12,313 nucleotides of DNA, taken from an uncultured Fusibacter sp. Its GTDB lineage: Bacteria > Bacillota > Clostridia > Peptostreptococcales > Acidaminobacteraceae. The notes below the pieces were generated by a model. The model was not told where the DNA came from, did no database searches, and worked only from the letters and a program-made list of their open reading frames with translations. Location: the NCBI GenBank assembly GCA_937958285.1, contig CALFXQ010000450.1, forward strand, positions 1 to 12,313, given 5' to 3'. Position 1 is the stretch's first letter, and each line of letters starts with the position of its first letter. The translations under genes and the position numbers were made by a program. Positions 1-7,450 of the stretch are shown here, one piece after another.

Positions 1-723
1 CCAGGTTATAATTCTAATAAAGAGTACCCCGTAGTCTACTTGTTTCACGGTCATGGCGCAGATCAAACCCAATGGCTAGAAGGCTTTCAGGGTAAGGCCA
101 TGCTCGATATGATGATTGACTATGAAGAAATCCCTCCCCTGATTGTCGTTTGCCCACAAATGGATGCAAGTTATGGACTTAATTCAGACACCATTAATCG
201 CAGAAAATTGGCTGTCGAGGGCGATTTGTATATCGATGTGGGTTTGTACGAGGATTACCTATTTAAAGAGGTTTTTCCAACGATTGAAGGTAAATATGCC
301 ATCTCAAAAGATCCTGCTAAGCGCAGCATTGGCGGCTTTTCAATGGGCGGTCATATAGCCCTTCGATTAGGTTTTAGCCACCCAGACTTGTTTGGGAAAA
401 TAGGCGCACATGCTGCTCCCATAAAAACCGAAACTGTAAATTTCGATGGTTTTATTAAAGACACCTTGTATCCAACAGATGCTCTAAGAAAACAGCGAGA
501 CCCCTATTTAATGGTCGACAACATCGATTTAGCGAATACCTCTGTGTATTTAGATATTGGCATGCAAGATACCCAGCACCACATTGAAGGAGTTGAAGCC
601 CTTCACCGCAAACTTCTAGCAAAAAACATAGCTACCCAGTTAAGTTTACCTGACGGAGGTCACGATGGAAATTACATCGCAAGCCAGTTTGTGAACTACT
701 TTAGATTTTATGGGGAACAATAA
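1..723 (+). CDS. Putative esterase (alpha/beta hydrolase, esterase-D/FrmB/Fes-like), 5' end missing
   Basis: The reading frame is open from base 1 and stops at TAA 721-723, giving 240 visible residues; the true start lies upstream of the window. A TTG at 40-42 falls inside the conserved core strand (YPVVYLFHGHG) and is not a credible start. The fold is read from three landmarks in order: the oxyanion-type HGHGADQTQW segment, the nucleophile elbow G-F-S-M-G-G with the serine codon at 340-342, and the C-terminal G-G-H-D with the catalytic histidine at 661-663. The acid is probably an Asp in YLDIGMQD (about 550-570). This order matches the putative-esterase family (PF00756), whose members hydrolyse carboxylic esters such as S-formylglutathione, acetyl-xylan or siderophore esters; the substrate cannot be told here. 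No signal peptide is visible because the N-terminus is absent. The gene converges with the minus-strand gene ending at 763. Confidence 0.88.
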   Translation, partial: PGYNSNKEYPVVYLFHGHGADQTQWLEGFQGKAMLDMMIDYEEIPPLIVVCPQMDASYGLNSDTINRRKLAVEGDLYIDVGLYEDYLFKEVFPTIEGKYAISKDPAKRSIGGFSMGGHIALRLGFSHPDLFGKIGAHAAPIKTETVNFDGFIKDTLYPTDALRKQRDPYLMVDNIDLANTSVYLDIGMQDTQHHIEGVEALHRKLLAKNIATQLSLPDGGHDGNYIASQFVNYFRFYGEQ

Positions 724-724
724 A

Positions 725-759
725 GGTGCCACCCTCGTGCCACCCTCGAGGGTGGCACC
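725..759. repeat. Palindromic intergenic repeat, copy 1
   Basis: The 35-nt element consists of GGTGCCACCCTC followed by a 22-nt perfect palindrome (737-758) and a final C. Two hairpins compete: the outer arms 725-736 with 748-759 (12 bp, 11-nt loop), or the inner palindrome folded on itself. It fills the 39-nt gap between two convergent genes. Read on the minus strand it is followed by TTTATTGTT, so it may end transcription of the gene at 763-1896; on the plus strand no T-run follows. It is the exact reverse complement of the copy at 7491-7525. Confidence 0.9.
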
Positions 760-762
760 GCA

Positions 763-1896
763 TCAAAAAAATCCACTTTCTTCAAATAGATGTTTTATTT
801 GATTTGCTTGATCTTGATCATACTCAAGAATATAGGTATTGCCATCTGTTTTATCGAACAAGGCATTAATCTTAACCATCATATAATGAATCGGCGAAAT
901 TGAGGCAAAGGATTCATATGACGAAAAGAGGATCCAACGCCCGTAAAATGAACGAAGCCTATTGTCTTGTTGACCAAAATAAATCTCATAATCAGTGAAT
1001 TCTTCATACATAAATGAGTAGTCTGTTTTGGTAGGTTTAAAATCACTTTCGGCAATCAAATGATACAAATTCTCAATGATTCTTGAATTTTCAATAACTA
1101 CACTTTGAGTTACTTGCTTGCTCTTGGTTGGGCTTTTGGTTGGACTTTTGGTTGGACTTTCGGTTGTGGTCAATGACTCATCACCATAGTAAATTACAGT
1201 TACTGATGTAGGTATATCAGAAGTTATAAAACGATGATATTGAAGCATTTCAATCGCCTTTGTGTTAAAAAATATTAAGCCATAAAAACCTAACAAAGGC
1301 ACTAAAAATGTGCTTATCAATGCTATTATAAACTTTTCTAGCTTATGGGGTTCAGTGATCTTCATGGGAAGCATGTTCTTGTTAATGGTTCTTAATACCT
1401 CTTCGCCATACTCTCGATAGGCATTAGCGCTAAAAGTTATCTGATATTCAGCATTTGACCCCTTAGGTTCTTCAATTGTTCTAAGACCAATTTTTGAAGA
1501 AGTGCCATATACCTTAAAAACTGTGGTCTCACTATGATCTAGAAGGCCAGCTTGTGTCTTATCAAAACCAAAATTCTTGAATGGTCTTTCAAGGCACATT
1601 TCTAAATCAAATTCCCTACTTCCCATAAGAACAAATCTTTTAGGAAAAAAACGAAAACCCAAGGCAAATACAGCCATCTGTAAGAACACAAAGACCATCA
1701 AGTAGATGAATGCTTGTTTGAGGGGCTGCATTTCAATAATAATATTGAATAGGATAGTTATTGAAATTAGTGCGACTCGGCTATATATCAATACCGGTTT
1801 ACCAACACCTTCGCGCTCTCCTAGTTTTCGAGTGACGAAAATGCTAAATACAAATTCCAACCCAAAATAAATGGGATAAACTAAAAATCCAAGCAT
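763..1896 (-). CDS. Unrecognised 377-aa membrane protein with an SPTK repeat
   Basis: I do not recognise the family. The ATG at 1896 is preceded by GGAGGA (1902-1907), a strong ribosome binding site. Hydrophobic segments lie at about residues 4-22, 35-54 and 61-84, and a fourth at 187-210, so the protein is probably anchored by about four helices. A soluble stretch of about 100 residues sits between helices 3 and 4, and a C-terminal soluble region of about 165 residues ends the protein. Residues 247-258 are three tandem SPTK units in a Ser/Thr/Lys-rich linker, encoded by a 12-nt DNA repeat. The C-terminus holds ILEYDQDQANQIK, which recurs in the remnant at 4841-5000, so this gene once had a neighbouring paralogue. 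It lies 81 nt downstream of the DUF2339 gene on the same strand and may share its transcript. Confidence 0.8.
   Translation of the reverse strand: MLGFLVYPIYFGLEFVFSIFVTRKLGEREGVGKPVLIYSRVALISITILFNIIIEMQPLKQAFIYLMVFVFLQMAVFALGFRFFPKRFVLMGSREFDLEMCLERPFKNFGFDKTQAGLLDHSETTVFKVYGTSSKIGLRTIEEPKGSNAEYQITFSANAYREYGEEVLRTINKNMLPMKITEPHKLEKFIIALISTFLVPLLGFYGLIFFNTKAIEMLQYHRFITSDIPTSVTVIYYGDESLTTTESPTKSPTKSPTKSKQVTQSVVIENSRIIENLYHLIAESDFKPTKTDYSFMYEEFTDYEIYFGQQDNRLRSFYGRWILFSSYESFASISPIHYMMVKINALFDKTDGNTYILEYDQDQANQIKHLFEESGFF
1121..1160 (-). repeat. 12-nt tandem repeat coding for SPTK units
   Basis: About three and a half units of a 12-nt sequence (plus-strand form CTTTTGGTTGGA) lie inside the 377-aa membrane-protein gene and encode SPTKSPTKSPTK. 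Two units are identical and the outer ones differ by one or two bases, as expected for slippage-type expansion. It keeps the reading frame and lengthens the linker after the last membrane helix. Confidence 0.75.
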
Positions 1897-1926
1897 TCAA
1901 GTCCTCCATTTTTGTTTACCCATCCA

Positions 1927-1943
1927 CTTTAATGTGATTAAAG
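1927..1943. promoter_or_regulatory. Perfect dyad upstream of the 377-aa membrane-protein gene
   Basis: CTTTAATGTGATTAAAG has perfect 7-bp arms around a 3-nt centre, in the 81-nt gap between the DUF2339 stop and the start at 1896. It is AT-rich and spaced like an operator. On the minus strand a TTGACT (about 1951-1956) stands just upstream, but no convincing -10 follows, so an independent promoter here is only possible. A second small inverted repeat (GTGGT/ACCAC, 1957-1973) lies beside it and has no T-run. Confidence 0.3.
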
Positions 1944-1977
1944 CATCAGCAGTCAAGTGGTATTAAAGACCACGACA

Positions 1978-4587
1978 TTATCGCTTGATCTTGTTCTCTA
2001 GCTTCTGATACACAAAAGAAATTCCCAGTAGCGCCAATCCAAAGGCGAAGTAACTAATGATTTTTTGGGCCAGGGGCAGGTCGATTGAATCCACCAAGAG
2101 CAGCTTGACTGTGGCTATAAGGGCCACTGCAAGGCCTGTTTTTCTTAGACTATCAATACTTCGAATGTACCCCCAAGTAATGTAAACAAGAGCAAAAGCA
2201 ATGAGCGACAGGTTGAAAATTACATTGGCATAGGTGGAATCTACACGCAATATAAAGTTTTGAATGTAGAGGACCAATAGTGTCAGAGCTATAACCAATG
2301 CGCGCACTTGCAAGTTTTCTACACGAAATATCTGCTTTAAAAGGGTATTTAGGGAAAAGGCACCAAAGCTATGTATAGCCACTAAAAGCACCACCTCTAA
2401 GGCAAATCGAATGCCGTCGGTGTTATCATAAGATGCGCAGGCCAAGAGAACAAATAGAACCATGAGTCCACGACCCAAATGCATCAACACGTTTAGGGGA
2501 ATATAACGTTCTAGATGAAGGCCATTACTGATTTTTCCTAACCCCACTAACACCATTGCATAAACAAAGACCGTTTCCACGCTAGTAAAGGAACCCAAGA
2601 CTGCAGTGGCCAATAAAACAATCTGATGGGCGATTACAGATGCTGGCCAGATTAAGGCTGCAATTATTAGCCCTCTATTAATTGTCACTGATACAGACAA
2701 GTTCTCGACCTCTGTAAAGGATTTATCATTTGCCTCTTTTGTATATAACCAAGCAAGACCAATAGTGGAAAGGACCAAGGCAAAGGATTTGAAATCGATG
2801 TCGGGGTTAAATGTGCGAAACCGATCAAACAAAAATGGGTTTTGGATAATCAAGTCAATGGTAGTAAAAAGAAGCAAAGTGGCTCCCCAGAATTGAGCGG
2901 GTTTATAATTTTGCCTTAAGCTATAAGCGCAAAGTATAGTACCTTCAATGAGCCAGCCATAGAACCACAATTGTATTTGTTGACTAAATTGCAAGGGTAC
3001 GGCTAAAGCGCCTAGGCCACAACCGAGAATAAAACTCAAATCTACTAGGCCTGTAGTTGAACTATAAGCAAACCAAGGCCATTTGTGCTTTATGCCATAC
3101 CAGACAGCAAAATGGACTAGGCCATAAACTAAAGCCATTGTTCCTGCCCACTGGATAAGTACAAAGTGTTCGAGCATGGAGTAGGCGCTAAACACGTGCA
3201 CCATTGCATTTAGGGTAAAGACGGCGCTAGTCAAGTCTAGACGCCAGTTTTGTAACTTTTGGAGTTTCTCTTGCCTTTCTGCTTTGTTCACGTGGGGTCT
3301 TGGGCTTAATTGACCCCCCACTACCAGTACAAAGTAAATGCCGAAATTGAGCGCTACCACTGCCAGGGCCACGACACTGCTAGGAAGAAGCAGGGCCAAA
3401 GCGTTAATGCAAAAGGCATCAAAGATAAAGCTTTGTATAATCACACCCCGCCAGTGCATGCGCCCTGCCAACACTAGCATAACTGCATTGAGCAAAAAGA
3501 TATAAAAAATTGCTCCTGCAATGGGTAAATTGTCGATACCCTCCACCACTACATAGGCTAAAACAGGTAGATAGCCACCTGCCAGGGCCAAGATGGCTAG
3601 CACCTGACTGCGTTGTTGCCATGCTAGGTATATCGAAAGACCCGCAGTGGTCGCTGCTATGGCTAATGCGGGCATAAGCGGCAAAATTTTGAGGTAAAAG
3701 GCACTAACAAAAGTAGCTGTATATAAGATGCCAATGCCACCGCCAATAAGAGCCATGGCCAATGACTTATAATCTCGCTTAGACAAGAAGTAACCCAGAA
3801 CTGTAAAGCATAAGCCTAAAGCGTAAAAGGCGATACTCTTGGCCACTTCGCCGAAGTAGTTGTTATACGCATATTGACCAGCCAATACCACAGCTCCTAA
3901 AATGAGCACAATGCCAATTTTATTGATTACATTTAAGCCCCACTTCATTTCAAGGCCTTTTTTGCCATCGGCATTAGGACGTACAGTCTTAGCTTTAGGC
4001 TCTGACCCTTGAGGTGCATCATTGACAGGCACAGCCCTCTGTCTTCGCTCTATTGCCGTTTCGTGAGCCTCTTGTACATGGGCTTGAGCCTCTTTGGCCC
4101 CTTGTACCACATGGGCCTGAGCTGCTTCTACATGGGCCTTTAAACGCCCCCTTATTTCCGATAGCTCCTTGCGATAGGCCTCGTTTAATTGGGGCGCTAA
4201 TAGGGCCGCCTTTTCTTGATATAAGTCGATGTAGCCCTGAAGCTCGGCCTGAAGGGCCAGTAGAGCTTGAATCTGTTTTGTTTCAATGTTTTTTATGAGG
4301 CGTTTTTGTTCCTGAGCCAGATTAACCACTGAAAGAGCCTTTAGTTCTTCGATCTGCTTGTTTTTTTCCGACAAGAGAAACGTTGCCTGCTCAAGTGTTT
4401 CCTGCAGGTCTTGAAGGCTCTTTTGCTGGGTCTCTAACAGTGCTTGTTGCTGCTTTTGCTGGTGAACCAAACCTTCATTTTCGGCCATAATTTGTGCATA
4501 GCCCAAGGTACTGAGCATGTCTTCAAGCTCAACAAGGGTTTCTTTATGGCGGTTAATAATGCCTATGTAATCGTGATTTTGTGACAT
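1978..4587 (-). CDS. DUF2339 polytopic membrane protein with N-terminal coiled coil
   Basis: The protein has 869 residues. The ATG at 4587 has AGAGG about eight bases upstream. Residues about 10-185 are Gln/Glu/Lys/Ala-rich and heptad-like, predicting a long cytoplasmic coiled coil. Residues 150-175 repeat an A-H-V unit (AHVEAAQAHV, then AQAHVQEAH). A charged linker (186-212) leads to the first membrane helix at about 221 (VINKIGIVLILGAVVLAGQY). The next stretch, with SLAMALIGGGIGILY and QVLAILALAGGYLPV, is the signature of DUF2339 (PF10101) predicted membrane proteins. The rest to 869 is almost continuous hydrophobic helices, probably 20 or more. The biochemical role of DUF2339 is not known to me; a coiled coil before the membrane part is usual for it. 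Expression probably starts from the extended -10 promoter at 4649-4657. Confidence 0.87.
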   Translation of the reverse strand: MSQNHDYIGIINRHKETLVELEDMLSTLGYAQIMAENEGLVHQQKQQQALLETQQKSLQDLQETLEQATFLLSEKNKQIEELKALSVVNLAQEQKRLIKNIETKQIQALLALQAELQGYIDLYQEKAALLAPQLNEAYRKELSEIRGRLKAHVEAAQAHVVQGAKEAQAHVQEAHETAIERRQRAVPVNDAPQGSEPKAKTVRPNADGKKGLEMKWGLNVINKIGIVLILGAVVLAGQYAYNNYFGEVAKSIAFYALGLCFTVLGYFLSKRDYKSLAMALIGGGIGILYTATFVSAFYLKILPLMPALAIAATTAGLSIYLAWQQRSQVLAILALAGGYLPVLAYVVVEGIDNLPIAGAIFYIFLLNAVMLVLAGRMHWRGVIIQSFIFDAFCINALALLLPSSVVALAVVALNFGIYFVLVVGGQLSPRPHVNKAERQEKLQKLQNWRLDLTSAVFTLNAMVHVFSAYSMLEHFVLIQWAGTMALVYGLVHFAVWYGIKHKWPWFAYSSTTGLVDLSFILGCGLGALAVPLQFSQQIQLWFYGWLIEGTILCAYSLRQNYKPAQFWGATLLLFTTIDLIIQNPFLFDRFRTFNPDIDFKSFALVLSTIGLAWLYTKEANDKSFTEVENLSVSVTINRGLIIAALIWPASVIAHQIVLLATAVLGSFTSVETVFVYAMVLVGLGKISNGLHLERYIPLNVLMHLGRGLMVLFVLLACASYDNTDGIRFALEVVLLVAIHSFGAFSLNTLLKQIFRVENLQVRALVIALTLLVLYIQNFILRVDSTYANVIFNLSLIAFALVYITWGYIRSIDSLRKTGLAVALIATVKLLLVDSIDLPLAQKIISYFAFGLALLGISFVYQKLENKIKR

Positions 4588-4613
4588 GAGGACCTCTACT
4601 TGGCAGGGGGGTA

Positions 4614-4645
4614 TGTTGGTGCCACCCTCGAGGGTGGCACCAACA
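4614..4645. repeat. Palindromic intergenic repeat, copy 2 (32-nt perfect palindrome)
   Basis: The core is the 24-nt palindrome GGTGCCACCCTC joined to its complement (4618-4641). TGTT/AACA flanks extend perfect symmetry to 32 nt. It lies 27 nt upstream of the DUF2339 start codon and overlaps the transcription start expected from the -10 box at 4649-4654. It would thus act either as a hairpin at the very 5' end of that mRNA or as a DNA site across +1. Confidence 0.9.
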
Positions 4646-4648
4646 AAA

Positions 4649-4657
4649 ATTATAGCA
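4649..4657 (-). promoter_or_regulatory. Extended -10 promoter for the DUF2339 gene
   Basis: On the minus strand the sequence reads TGCTATAAT: a perfect TATAAT with the TG dinucleotide of an extended -10 element. No good -35 lies 16-19 bases upstream, as is common for extended -10 promoters. The expected start, about seven bases downstream, falls at about 4641-4643, inside palindrome copy 2, leaving a leader of about 55 nt. Confidence 0.5.
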
Positions 4658-4792
4658 CACGTGCATTAGGTTAATAGGCGAACACAACCTTAAATTTACC
4701 TTAAGCAAACCTAAGCTTACAATTTATAACTATTGTCATGCCGACTAAATGGCTTAAAAACATAAGCAGTATGTATTTTAGATTGACAACAC

Positions 4793-4837
4793 AAAAGGGT
4801 ACATTTACAGAACAACGCTGTAAATGTACCCTTTTTT
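4793..4837. terminator. 18-bp terminator-like hairpin, A/T-tailed on both sides
   Basis: Arms 4793-4810 (AAAAGGGTACATTTACAG) and 4818-4835 are perfectly complementary around a 7-nt loop (AACAACG). The plus strand ends in TTTTTT (4832-4837); the minus strand ends in CCCTTTTGTGTTG. It therefore suits termination of the minus-strand BlaI-fusion/S41 operon ending at 5042, and could also stop plus-strand transcription. It lies directly after the remnant gene's C-terminal codons. Confidence 0.7.
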
Positions 4838-4840
4838 AAT

Positions 4841-5000
4841 AAAAATCCACTTTCTTCACATAGCTGTTTTATTTGATTTGCTTGATCTTGATCATATTCA
4901 AGAATAAAGGTATTGGCATCTGTAAACACAGTGACTGCTAAGTAGATACATGCTTCTTCGAAGCGCCATATCTCAACGGGATAAACTAAAAAATCAAGGC
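4841..5000 (-). pseudogene. Deletion remnant of a paralogue of the 377-aa membrane protein
   Basis: Three blocks match the gene at 763-1896 in order. First, 4841-4922 matches the C-terminal end (TDANTFILEYDQDQANQIK against TDGNTYILEYDQDQANQIK). Second, 4921-4976 aligns without gaps to 1681-1736 (EACIYLAVTVF against QAFIYLMVFVF). Third, 4977-5000 matches the first nine codons (FLVYP). The intervening codons, roughly residues 10-52 and 72-349, are missing. The start codon position reads GGC instead of ATG, and no clear ribosome binding site precedes it. The joined frame nevertheless remains open across all three blocks and runs on to a stop at 4717. It is most likely a dead, internally deleted duplicate rather than a small gene. 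Confidence 0.8.
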
Positions 5001-5041
5001 CTAAACTGTGCGCTCTTGCAGATTCCTCACTCCCCTGAATA

Positions 5042-6412
5042 CTACTGACCCTCTACAAGTGAAACTGCAGCATTCATAACTGTATCTCGATTATTCAAAT
5101 AGTCTGCAATAGGTTGGATCACATTGATGTCTGGCATAATGCCCCTACCTGGCGAAAGTCCATTTACATCAACTGCCCACGCGAGTGTAGATGTTCTGTA
5201 ATGTATTTGTGTTTGTGGTAGCAGAATATCGTATGAGGCATCGGTGCATGCATAAGATGCTCCAGATTCTTCTCCTATAAAGGTGCCAATGTTTTGATGT
5301 TTTAGGAGTGCCAGAAGATGACCAGTCGATGAAAAACTTCCGCCACTCATTAAGGTGTAGAGCTTTCCAGAATAATGGTTTTGTGCAAGTGGTACATTGG
5401 ATTTTAGGCCATCGTAGTAATCGATTGCATCTTGTGTAAAATAAGGTTGGCTCACCTTTGCCAGATAACTAAAGAGATGACTGGTTATGTAAGGATCACC
5501 GCCTCCATTTTCGCGAACATCTAGTATGACTTGATCAATGTGCTTCTCTTTAACATCTAAAAAAAAGGAGTCAATAAATGCTTTAAAGTCTGTGATTGTG
5601 TATCCACCATAAGGATAAAAGCTGTACATGCTTAGAACAGCGTATTTTTCCTCGAAACGGCTAGTATATGGCTCGCTGTTTTCTTGATACAGCGGCTTGT
5701 TTATAGCAGTCATGTCGTCGTTAGTAGCGCCCTTCACAACCAATTGTTTAGTTTCGCGTTTATCTTCTGTTTGAAAGGCAAGTTCGTATGTCTTTGAGTT
5801 GTCGATAAAATTGTAAAAATAATATCTAAACCATCCATTCAATAAGAAGTCTTTATGTGTCTCGTTAGTGCCATCCGCAGATAAAAAACTAAATAGCTCT
5901 TGTCTAATTGCTTGTATTGACCTTCCATTAATACTGAGCAGTTCTGCACCAAGAGGCACGCGTGGGTCCATACCATTTTGAACGACGTAAGCGCGACCTT
6001 CAATAAAGTGTACGGGCAATGGAAAGTACAGGGCTTCCAGTGACAATTTTTGTTGATAGTCTTCGGAATAGCTAATAGTGGTGTGTCCACAGTTGAGCTT
6101 CGATACAATTGGCGCGAGAATCTGCAAGAACTCACGCTGTGTCATGCCCTCTTCGATTAGGGTATATTGGCTTTTTAGCGTTGCTGTAAGTGCGTCGATG
6201 TCGGTGTAAATCTTTGGATGCTCTGAAAGTATCGATTGCTCTAAACGCTGAAAATCCTCTTGTAGCGCAACTTTTGTGTAGTGGACTTCATTAGAAAGCA
6301 CTTGGGCTTCCATTTGCACTTCTATTCTTGCCTCTGAGGATTGCTCACATGCTGTCATGATCATAAGCACAATAAGTAATATTAGTCCTTGGAACCTTCT
6401 ATTGCATCTCAT
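5042..6412 (-). CDS. S41-family (tail-specific/tricorn-like) serine protease, lipoprotein
   Basis: The protein has 456 residues. The ATG at 6412 has AGGAAAG upstream. Residues 1-21 form a lipoprotein signal peptide (RRF, hydrophobic ILLIVLMIM, then lipobox MTAC with the lipidated Cys22), so it should sit on the outer face of the membrane. The region about 45-120 is the helical S41 N-domain with a conserved His110 in CGHTTIS. A degenerate PDZ-like segment is at about 140-230 (GAELLSINGRSI at 155-166). The catalytic S41 domain follows: VILDVRENGGGD at 295-306, the nucleophile loop SGGSFSSTGH with probable Ser361, and IGEESGA with Glu381. IGEESGA is the form seen in the tricorn/IRBP-like branch rather than the Ser-Lys CtpA branch. 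It probably cleaves extracytoplasmic proteins or peptides; the substrate is unknown. It starts 14 nt after the BlaI-fusion stop, so the two genes are almost certainly co-transcribed and functionally linked. Confidence 0.87.
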   Translation of the reverse strand: MRCNRRFQGLILLIVLMIMTACEQSSEARIEVQMEAQVLSNEVHYTKVALQEDFQRLEQSILSEHPKIYTDIDALTATLKSQYTLIEEGMTQREFLQILAPIVSKLNCGHTTISYSEDYQQKLSLEALYFPLPVHFIEGRAYVVQNGMDPRVPLGAELLSINGRSIQAIRQELFSFLSADGTNETHKDFLLNGWFRYYFYNFIDNSKTYELAFQTEDKRETKQLVVKGATNDDMTAINKPLYQENSEPYTSRFEEKYAVLSMYSFYPYGGYTITDFKAFIDSFFLDVKEKHIDQVILDVRENGGGDPYITSHLFSYLAKVSQPYFTQDAIDYYDGLKSNVPLAQNHYSGKLYTLMSGGSFSSTGHLLALLKHQNIGTFIGEESGASYACTDASYDILLPQTQIHYRTSTLAWAVDVNGLSPGRGIMPDINVIQPIADYLNNRDTVMNAAVSLVEGQ

Positions 6413-6426
6413 AATGCTTTCCTTTC

Positions 6427-7353
6427 TCAGGCATAGTTTTGATCAACAAACGCGCGCCACTGGTTCCAAAAGGTTGCTTCACTGCAGCCCAGAACTTCGA
6501 TAAATGCATAGGGCTTTCTAATAAATGCGGCAATTTTTTCATAGCCAAAGTTCTGGTGCATGAAAGCCCCTACTGTGTACGCCAACTCATAACCGCCCGT
6601 ATCTTTAAACAATAAATAGGAGTTGGCCATATGTTCAAAATGAGAAAGAGACACAATCTCCTTATGCTCCCTTACCACCTTTTTAATTCTCTCGGAAGTC
6701 AACCATTGTCCTTCGTACACCGAGACCATTTGTAATAGCCAATATGGTACTTGTGGGTTGATTTCGCTGATTATCATTTGAGTCAGCAAGTGCACAGCAG
6801 CCATGTCCTGTGGTAACTCAGTAAAATAGCGGTTAGGAGCTAGATGTATAATACCCCAAAGGCATCCACCTCTTAGCCAATCAGGACCTTCAATGAGTCC
6901 GAGTGCAGAGTGTAGTCTTTTTTGTGTTTCATGACTGTACACCAGTATTTTATGTGTTGGCACATATAATAGATGGTCAAAAACTTTTGAGCAATATTTC
7001 TCTAAAGTCTCAGCCAGTTTTGGCATTATGACCACATCCCATTGGCCTTTAAAATAGAAATGTTCAGTTTCAAGATTTAACACGCCGCCGTATACTTTTT
7101 CGACAACTGCTTGCATCTCGTTTCTCACACAGGCCTCTTCGGTTACTAAGGGTGAGTAATAAAAGGTTCTCCCTTTTGCTTCGTAGGCTAGAGCACCTTT
7201 TTTGACCAGTCTTGCAAGTAGAGTCTTGACTGTAGTCGGTTCCCAGGCCATTTGGGTTTGCATTTCGGCAATTAGCGTTTTTGATGTTGCAGGCGCTTGG
7301 TCCCAAATCGCGCGCATAATCTGCCATTCAGCCTCTGTAATATGATGATCCAT
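6427..7353 (-). CDS. BlaI/MecI-type repressor fused to a degenerate gluzincin (peptidase-MA-like) domain
   Basis: The protein has 308 residues. The ATG at 7353 has AGAGG about six bases upstream. Residues 1-75 are a BlaI/MecI/CopY winged helix (ITEAEWQIMRAIWD; TTVKTLLARLVKKGAL; GRTFYYSPLV). Ordinary BlaI proteins stop near 120-130 residues; this one goes on for another 200. That part has the layout of gluzincin peptidases of the MA/DUF-type: an N-terminal strand region (HKILVYSHETQKRLHSALG), GGCLWGIIHLAPN (162-174), then the zinc-helix equivalent at 187-196 and VPYWLLQMVSVYEG (202-215). The zinc motif HExxH reads HLLTQ, and the third-ligand motif W-L-x-E-G reads WLLQM, so all the catalytic glutamates and one His are gone. 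I infer a ligand- or protein-sensing pseudopeptidase that controls the DNA-binding half. The winged-helix call is firm; the pseudopeptidase call is by motif spacing only. Confidence 0.85.
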   Translation of the reverse strand: MDHHITEAEWQIMRAIWDQAPATSKTLIAEMQTQMAWEPTTVKTLLARLVKKGALAYEAKGRTFYYSPLVTEEACVRNEMQAVVEKVYGGVLNLETEHFYFKGQWDVVIMPKLAETLEKYCSKVFDHLLYVPTHKILVYSHETQKRLHSALGLIEGPDWLRGGCLWGIIHLAPNRYFTELPQDMAAVHLLTQMIISEINPQVPYWLLQMVSVYEGQWLTSERIKKVVREHKEIVSLSHFEHMANSYLLFKDTGGYELAYTVGAFMHQNFGYEKIAAFIRKPYAFIEVLGCSEATFWNQWRAFVDQNYA

Positions 7354-7450
7354 TTAAACCTCTTATCAAGTTGTTATGACTTATGCTGCCTAGACTTATC
7401 ACAGGTCAACAGTCGCAATATAGCATTTCTTATGTAAAGTTGTTTAGTTA

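Noticed and set aside
40..42. TTG as start codon of the esterase.
   Set aside because: It sits inside the conserved YPVVYLFHG strand and the frame is open back to base 1; the gene simply begins before the window.
748..762. Match to the T-box consensus AGGGTGGNACCGCG in palindrome copy 1 (13 of 14 bases).
   Set aside because: It lies between convergent genes, no Stem I, specifier loop or downstream aminoacyl-tRNA-linked gene is present, and the bases are explained by the palindromic repeat, whose other copies lack the GCG tail.
4783..4811. Plus-strand promoter TTGACA-17-TACAGA.
   Set aside because: The -10 is poor and lies in the hairpin stem, transcription would meet the T-run at once, and no plus-strand gene follows.
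4717..4929. A 70-aa minus-strand ORF as an independent gene.
   Set aside because: Its start is GTG inside the remnant, its first third matches the C-terminus of the 377-aa protein, and the rest reads through the hairpin; it has no ribosome binding site.
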